Assembly: GCA_948896875.1 (NCBI GenBank)
Contig: CAQUWW010000090.1
Coordinates: 1 to 9,832, forward strand
From: an uncultured Acetatifactor sp.
GTDB taxonomy: Bacteria > Bacillota > Clostridia > Lachnospirales > Lachnospiraceae
Direction of reading: 5' to 3'
Length of the DNA stretch: 9,832 nucleotides
How positions within the stretch are numbered: position 1 is the stretch's first letter; every line of letters starts with the position of its first letter. Positions 6,151 to 9,832 of this stretch are shown here, one piece after another. The notes under the pieces were generated by a model. That model saw only the letters and a list, made by a program, of their open reading frames with translations. It was not told the origin of the DNA and did no database searches. The position numbers and the translations under genes were made by a program.

Positions 6151-7550
6151 AGAAGACGTTAAAACTGATCAGACGTTTTCTGATGCTGATGATCTGCATT
6201 GTGCCGTTATTGTTTATCCTGAATATTGCTTTGCTGGCTAAGGCAACCTGGGGGGAGAGAAGTGCTAACGGCGGATGGACTGCGGCAGGAGAGATCGGAG
6301 AGCTTCTGGTGCGGGAGGAGAACGGAGAATATACTTTGGCCGAAGAGGGCCGCAGGATTTTGGAGACGTATGAGGCCTGGGGAATTCTGGTGGAGGATGG
6401 AACCGGCGATGTGGTATGGTATAGTGACAATCTGCCAAAGGAGGTTCCGCTGCATTATTCTGTGGCGGAAATTTCCTGGCACACCAGAGGCTATATTGCG
6501 GATTATCCTACCACAACCGGCGCCAGAGGAGCCGATCTGGTGATTTTGGGACATCCCAAAACCGCGTACTGGAAACTCTTGTGGAATACTTTTGACTATG
6601 ACATCATTGCAGGGGCACCGAAGTACATTCTGGCCTTCCTGGCGCTGAACGGCGCATTGGTTTTTGTGATTTATATGGTGCTGGCCGGACGCATTATGGG
6701 TTCTGTGAAACCGGTGGTCAGAGGAATGGAAGCGGTGTCCGAGGAAGAGGTGTATGTGCGGGAGAAGGGGCTGTTGTCCGAGGTGGCGGCCGCAGTAAAC
6801 CGGGTGAATGAAAAGCTGCGGGCCCAGGAGCGGGCTCTGCGAAAAAAAGAGAATGCCAGAGCCGGCTGGATATCCGGGGTATCTCATGATATCCGGACGC
6901 CTCTTTCCATGGTGATGGGGTATGCGGCAGAGCTGGAAGCGGACGAGAGCCTTCCCGCGGAGGCGAGAAAAAAAGCCGGGGTCATCCGGCGGCAGAGTGT
7001 CAAGATGAAAAATCTTGTGGGAGATCTGAACCTGGCATCGAAGCTGGAATATCAGATGCAGCCTCTAAAGCTGGAGAATCTGAATCTGACGGTAGCGCTG
7101 CGCCAGGCGGTGGTAGATTTCATGAACCTGGATCCGGAAGGGAAATATCCGGTTGATTTTCAGTGTCCGGAAGGAGAGGCCGTATTCATACGGGGAGATA
7201 AGGTACTGCTGCAGAGGGCGGTTACCAATGTGCTGAGCAATTCACAGATGCACAACCCGGAGGGATGCCATGTTGAGGTGCGGCTGCAGGCGGAGGAAGG
7301 GAAAGCGCATATCTTTCTGGAGGATGACGGAGTGGGAGTGACAGATGAGAGATTGCAGGAAATTGCGAATACGCCTCATTATATGATGGGCAGCGGAAGC
7401 GGAACACAGCTGCGCCACGGGCTGGGGCTGTTGATTGTGCGCCAGATAGCGCAGGCCCACGGAGGAAGCGTCCGCATTGACCATGGGCCGTCGGGAGGAT
7501 TTCTGGTGGAAATTACGTTTTCCACACTGAACGGTCAGGCTGTACGGTAG
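6147..7550 (+). CDS. Sensor histidine kinase paired with the peptide-resistance transporter
   Basis: A 467-aa membrane kinase. Helix one is at about 9-32 and helix two at about 160-181, enclosing an extracytoplasmic sensor region of roughly 125 residues. A short HAMP-like linker and coiled stretch (183-235) follow. The dimerisation/phosphorylation domain has GVSHDIRTPLS with H247 as phosphoacceptor. The ATPase domain shows an N box (NVLSNSQMHNP, 361-371), a DDGVG block (393-397) and HGLGLLIVRQIAQAHGG (424-440). It belongs with the long-loop kinases of NisK/SpaK/CprK-type systems rather than the BceS type, which lacks a sensor domain, as the one at 9658 appears to. It is translated together with the regulator through an ATGA overlap. 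The ligand is probably a cell-wall-active peptide, inferred from context. Its stop is 11 bp from the convergent gene's stop, and no terminator hairpin is apparent. Confidence 0.94.
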   Translation: MKKTLKLIRRFLMLMICIVPLLFILNIALLAKATWGERSANGGWTAAGEIGELLVREENGEYTLAEEGRRILETYEAWGILVEDGTGDVVWYSDNLPKEVPLHYSVAEISWHTRGYIADYPTTTGARGADLVILGHPKTAYWKLLWNTFDYDIIAGAPKYILAFLALNGALVFVIYMVLAGRIMGSVKPVVRGMEAVSEEEVYVREKGLLSEVAAAVNRVNEKLRAQERALRKKENARAGWISGVSHDIRTPLSMVMGYAAELEADESLPAEARKKAGVIRRQSVKMKNLVGDLNLASKLEYQMQPLKLENLNLTVALRQAVVDFMNLDPEGKYPVDFQCPEGEAVFIRGDKVLLQRAVTNVLSNSQMHNPEGCHVEVRLQAEEGKAHIFLEDDGVGVTDERLQEIANTPHYMMGSGSGTQLRHGLGLLIVRQIAQAHGGSVRIDHGPSGGFLVEITFSTLNGQAVR

Positions 7551-7561
7551 CCTGCGGCAGT

Positions 7562-8734
7562 TCAGTGGCTGGGCTTCTCCTTCTGATAAAAGCATAGGGC
7601 ATTGTCCAGTCTTAATGTGTCCAGCAGTTCTCTGCTTCCGGAAACCTTCCGATAAAGCTGCACGGTACCAATACCCGCGGAACCTGCCAGAAGAGGGAGC
7701 TTTGATTTCTTCCCTTCGGGAGATTCATATTGCAGGCGCAGCATTTCCGCTTTGGTGCAGCTGCCGGATATCTTGATAACCGCGGATTTACCTTTTGCAA
7801 GGATATGCCAGACAAAACGTTTCCCGGTTTCCTTTGTCTCCCATTTACAGCGACTGAAACTGAAATCTTCTCCCCTATAAGTCAGCTGCATCATGAGCCG
7901 GCCTCGCAGGGGAAACCACAGGAATCTGGGGCAGAATCCGCTCATGGCCAGAACAGAATGACGCAGGGGACCGCCGGTATGCTGACTGGAAAGCCTGCCG
8001 CAGGCGAACTGAAACCAGGGCCTGTTGAAACTTCTCCCCCAGTGCTTGTCGGCATAACCGTAACTGAGCTCGGGGACGACATCATAAGATATTCCGTCCA
8101 GCGTCACGCTGCCCCGGAAGAAACTGCGGATGCCCTCTCCGTGCCAATAACTGTCCAATGCATTCAGAGCCTGGAAGAATTTTCCACCCCAGATTCCCGT
8201 GTGACAGGATACGGCTTTGCGGACTTCCAGATCCCATTCCATGGAGCCGCTGTCTGTCATCAGGCAACGGTGCCTGGCCTCTTCCCTGGTCACTTCCACA
8301 AAGCCGGTGAGCTTGTCCTCACTGTACAGACAATGCCCGGTCCGGCCCTCCGAAACCTGCATGACCAGAGGATTTAAGGTAGTCTGCAGAGCGGAAATCG
8401 GATAGAAGGCGTGAAGCTGTCTGCCGTCATTCCCCTCCGCATCAGGGAAGACACCGGCCTTGATCATGACATAAGAAGGCTTCATTCCGCGTTTTTTATA
8501 ATAAGGATGCTGACCGAAAATGGGCTTATCTCCGCCCAGCCCGGGATTCATCACGAAAAATTCTATAAAAAAATTACGAGTCTCTCCCGTGTCCGGCCGG
8601 AGGCCGGAAAAAGAATGCCACCAGCGCATATAGCCTTTTTTGGCCAGGGAGCCTCGTAACATACATGCATTTCTTGCCAAATCGGATAAATTCATTCGGT
8701 ATCTCGCTTTTATTTCATCATGCCGGCATGGCAT
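7562..8734 (-). CDS. Tocopherol-cyclase-family (lipocalin-like) protein
   Basis: A protein of about 390 aa with no signal peptide or clear membrane helix. Family marks: MLRGSLAKKGYMRWWHSFSG (25-44), the FFIEFFVMNP strand (55-64), and the diagnostic YADKHWGRSF (227-236), close to the YADKNWG motif of plant/cyanobacterial tocopherol cyclase. The N- and C-terminal halves would form the two lipocalin-like barrels of this family, which bind hydrophobic ligands. Anaerobic Clostridia are not expected to make tocopherol, so the substrate is unknown and enzymatic activity is unproven. The start is uncertain. A TTG at 8797 lies at the predicted transcription start and is rejected. ATG 8734 has a weak AAAGG upstream, and ATG 8695 (377 aa) has no visible Shine-Dalgarno site. 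The gene has its own near-consensus promoter and converges with the kinase gene. Confidence 0.8.
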   Translation of the reverse strand: MPCRHDEIKARYRMNLSDLARNACMLRGSLAKKGYMRWWHSFSGLRPDTGETRNFFIEFFVMNPGLGGDKPIFGQHPYYKKRGMKPSYVMIKAGVFPDAEGNDGRQLHAFYPISALQTTLNPLVMQVSEGRTGHCLYSEDKLTGFVEVTREEARHRCLMTDSGSMEWDLEVRKAVSCHTGIWGGKFFQALNALDSYWHGEGIRSFFRGSVTLDGISYDVVPELSYGYADKHWGRSFNRPWFQFACGRLSSQHTGGPLRHSVLAMSGFCPRFLWFPLRGRLMMQLTYRGEDFSFSRCKWETKETGKRFVWHILAKGKSAVIKISGSCTKAEMLRLQYESPEGKKSKLPLLAGSAGIGTVQLYRKVSGSRELLDTLRLDNALCFYQKEKPSH

Positions 8735-8805
8735 GGTATCCGCAGCCTTTCGGCTATTTTCCTTTTCGTAAGAGGAATCTACTACATGTAGGTTCAACAG
8801 ATTTC

Positions 8806-8834
8806 ATTATAATACTATATATAGGATTTGACAA
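8806..8834 (-). promoter_or_regulatory. Near-consensus sigma-A promoter of the tocopherol-cyclase-like gene
   Basis: On the minus strand, TTGTCA (8834-8829), a 17-bp spacer and TATAAT (8811-8806) match the vegetative promoter consensus at 11 of 12 positions. An A/T-tract (8845-8863) upstream could act as an UP element. Transcription would start near 8799, giving a leader of about 65 nt to ATG 8734. Confidence 0.75.
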
Positions 8835-8842
8835 GGGTGTCA
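8829..8842. promoter_or_regulatory. Inverted repeat TGACA-N4-TGTCA, BceR-box-like operator
   Basis: TGACAAGGGTGTCA is a perfect 5-bp inverted repeat with a 4-bp spacer. It overlaps the -35 of the minus-strand promoter. It fits the general TNACA-N4-TGTAA form I recall for BceR-type regulators in Bacillus, differing at one base in the second half. The neighbouring divergent gene encodes a BceR-like regulator, so regulator and candidate operator are adjacent. Confidence 0.5.
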
Positions 8843-8862
8843 GGTAAAAAAAGTAAAAAATA

Positions 8863-8895
8863 TTACGAAAGTGTTACAAAGGAATAACGCAGGAA
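8863..8895. promoter_or_regulatory. Three direct repeats at 11-bp period upstream of the BceR-like gene
   Basis: The blocks TTACGAAAGTG (8863), TTACAAAGGAA (8874) and TAACGCAGGAA (8885) repeat at exactly 11 bp. The TTAC core matches the array at 5325-5368. This could be a second OmpR-family binding site. The first block together with TGTTA also forms an imperfect inverted repeat (TTACG-N4-TGTTA), so the true binding unit is unclear. Confidence 0.4.
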
Positions 8896-8943
8896 AATGG
8901 ATGAAAAACTAATGTTATAGACTGAAAATGCATCGGCATGCGG

Positions 8944-8972
8944 TTGCAGATTTCCCAAAATCAGGATATACT
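8944..8972 (+). promoter_or_regulatory. Probable promoter of the BceR-like regulator/kinase operon
   Basis: TATACT (8967-8972) is a five-of-six -10 element. TTGCAG (8944-8949) lies 17 bp upstream as a moderate -35. A start near 8979 gives a 20-nt leader holding the strong AGGGGGAGG site at 8984-8992, so the geometry is consistent. Confidence 0.45.
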
Positions 8973-8998
8973 TTAAAAAAAGTAGGGGGAGGCTGCAT

Positions 8999-9661
8999 AT
9001 GCATATCCTGATTATAGAGGACGACGGGGATTTTCGCCGGGAGATGACAGATTTTCTGGAGAATTCCCTGTATCGGGTTACGGCGCCGGACGAATTTGGA
9101 CAGATTGTTCCCCGGATTCCGGATGTCTGCCCGGATATTATATTGCTGGATTTGAATCTGCCGGGACAGTCCGGCTTTGATATCTGTACGGAAATCCGTA
9201 AGGTTTCGGATATTCCCATTATTTTTGTCACTGGGCGGACGGATTCCATGGACGAGGTCACCGCACTTTTGAAAGGCGGGGACGACTATATCACGAAGCC
9301 CTTCCACCCATCCCTCCTGCTGGCTCATATAGGTGCGGTCTTAAAAAGGACGAAAAAGGGGACGGAAGAGCTGAAAATGGAATATGGAGGGGTGGAGCTG
9401 GACCTGGCCAGAGGCTGTATCCGCAATGGCGGCGAGATTCGGGAGCTGACCAAAAATGAGTTGAAAATCTTAAGCTGTCTGTTTCGGCACAGGGGAGAAA
9501 TTGTGTCCCGCCAGGAGCTGATGGATTACCTGTGGGATAATGCGGTGTTCATAGACGATAATTCCCTGAGTGTGCATGTGACCCGAATCCGGGGCAAGCT
9601 GGAAGAACTGGGGGTATCGGATTTCATCCGGACGAAACGGGGAATGGGGTATTATATATGA
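8999..9661 (+). CDS. OmpR-family response regulator, BceR-like
   Basis: A 220-aa cytoplasmic regulator. The receiver domain has acidic residues E7/D8/D9, phosphoacceptor D51 in ILLDLNLPGQSGFD, T78 in FVTGR and K100 in DDYITKPFHPSLLLAHI. It has GGDDY where most members have GADDY. The winged-helix domain (about 126-219) shows LTKNELKILSCLFRHRGEIVSR, LMDYLWD, the recognition-helix region DNSLSVHVTRIRGKLE and the wing RTKRGMGYYI. The short length and the LNLPGQSGFDIC, TGRTDSMDEV and DNSLSVHVTRIR blocks are those of BceR/GraR-type regulators, which sense bacitracin-like peptides via a BceS kinase and a BceAB transporter. AGGGGGAGG lies 6 nt before the ATG. The stop overlaps the kinase start as ATGA. 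Likely targets are its own region, the divergent gene, and a transporter beyond the window. Confidence 0.93.
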   Translation: MHILIIEDDGDFRREMTDFLENSLYRVTAPDEFGQIVPRIPDVCPDIILLDLNLPGQSGFDICTEIRKVSDIPIIFVTGRTDSMDEVTALLKGGDDYITKPFHPSLLLAHIGAVLKRTKKGTEELKMEYGGVELDLARGCIRNGGEIRELTKNELKILSCLFRHRGEIVSRQELMDYLWDNAVFIDDNSLSVHVTRIRGKLEELGVSDFIRTKRGMGYYI

Positions 9662-9832
9662 AATTTACAGAGTATTGCAGAGATAAATTGCTGCTGGTGG
9701 TGCTTCAGCTATCCTGTATGCTGTTGCTGGCGGCTTTTTTGCGCATCACAAATTATCCCCGGGGATGCAGGATGATTGTGCTGTTCTGCTGGATTCTGAT
9801 TTTTCTGCTGTGGTTTTTTACGGAATATTACC
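9658..9832 (+). CDS. BceS-like intramembrane-sensing histidine kinase (N-terminus only)
   Basis: Only the first 58 codons are present; the gene runs off the right edge. It starts MKFTEYCRDKLLLVVLQLSC, the characteristic opening of BceS/GraS-type kinases (MKF..Y..DK followed directly by a helix). Two membrane helices (about 11-28 and 39-54) are separated by only about ten residues (ITNYPRGCRM). Kinases of this class have no real extracellular sensor and read the state of a partner BceAB-type transporter. The ATG overlaps the regulator's TGA, so the two are translationally coupled. The catalytic domains are outside the window and unverified. Confidence 0.85.
   Translation, partial: MKFTEYCRDKLLLVVLQLSCMLLLAAFLRITNYPRGCRMIVLFCWILIFLLWFFTEYY

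Noticed and set aside
7545..7575. Possible shared terminator between the convergent kinase and tocopherol-cyclase-like genes
   Set aside because: Only 11 bp separate the stops, and I find no stable hairpin with a U-tract on either strand.
8735..8797. N-terminal extension of the tocopherol-cyclase-like protein to a TTG at 8797
   Set aside because: The TTG is almost at the predicted transcription start (about 8799), with no room for a ribosome site, and the extension has no family resemblance.
1..9832. Mobile elements, CRISPR arrays, tRNA or rRNA genes
   Set aside because: No transposase or integrase frame, no spaced identical repeats longer than the 11-bp arrays, and no tRNA- or rRNA-like sequence was seen.

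Overview
The window looks like chromosome from a Gram-positive Clostridia bacterium, most plausibly a gut Lachnospiraceae. The reasons are moderate GC with strong AGGAGG-type ribosome binding sites, DegV, a possible ECF-type membrane protein, BcrA/LanF-type and BceRS-type peptide-defence genes, and tightly packed operons with repeated ATGA stop/start overlaps (at 130, 3722, 4444, 6147 and 9658). Genus and species cannot be read from the sequence alone.

Left part (1-2512, + strand): the tail of a MalF-type sugar permease overlaps a complete MalG/AraQ-type permease. This is the end of a carbohydrate ABC importer operon, closed by a strong hairpin-plus-U terminator at 987-1016. Next come a small polytopic membrane protein resembling an ECF S-component and a DegV-family fatty-acid-binding protein, 24 bp apart and probably co-transcribed.

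Middle part (2535-7550): this is a divergent cationic-peptide/lantibiotic resistance module. On the minus strand, reading away from about 5300, are a LanF/BcrA-type ATPase with the E-loop variant of the Q-loop, two six-helix MutE/MutG-type permeases joined by ATGA overlaps, and after a 120-bp gap a 99-aa three-helix membrane protein of unknown family. On the plus strand are an OmpR-family response regulator and its histidine kinase, also ATGA-coupled. The 252-bp divergent region carries four TTAC-like direct repeats at an exact 11-bp period, placed over the -35 region of the transporter promoter. It also holds an extended -10 promoter for the regulator and a transporter leader that can fold into two mutually exclusive hairpins. 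The likely circuit is that peptide stress activates the kinase, the regulator binds the repeats, and transporter expression rises. No lantibiotic precursor or modification gene is visible, so this reads as stand-alone resistance (compare CprABC-RK of Clostridioides difficile) rather than producer immunity.

Right part (7562-9832): a tocopherol-cyclase-family (lipocalin-like) protein on the minus strand ends only 11 bp from the kinase stop. It has a near-consensus promoter whose -35 sits inside a perfect inverted repeat TGACA-N4-TGTCA. That repeat resembles the BceR-type operator recalled from Bacillus. Divergent from it is a BceR-like response regulator overlapping the start of a BceS-like kinase that runs off the window; a BceAB-type transporter may lie beyond. 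The window thus appears to join two different antimicrobial-peptide sensing systems, with an uncharacterised ligand-binding-type protein between them and possible operator sites for both.
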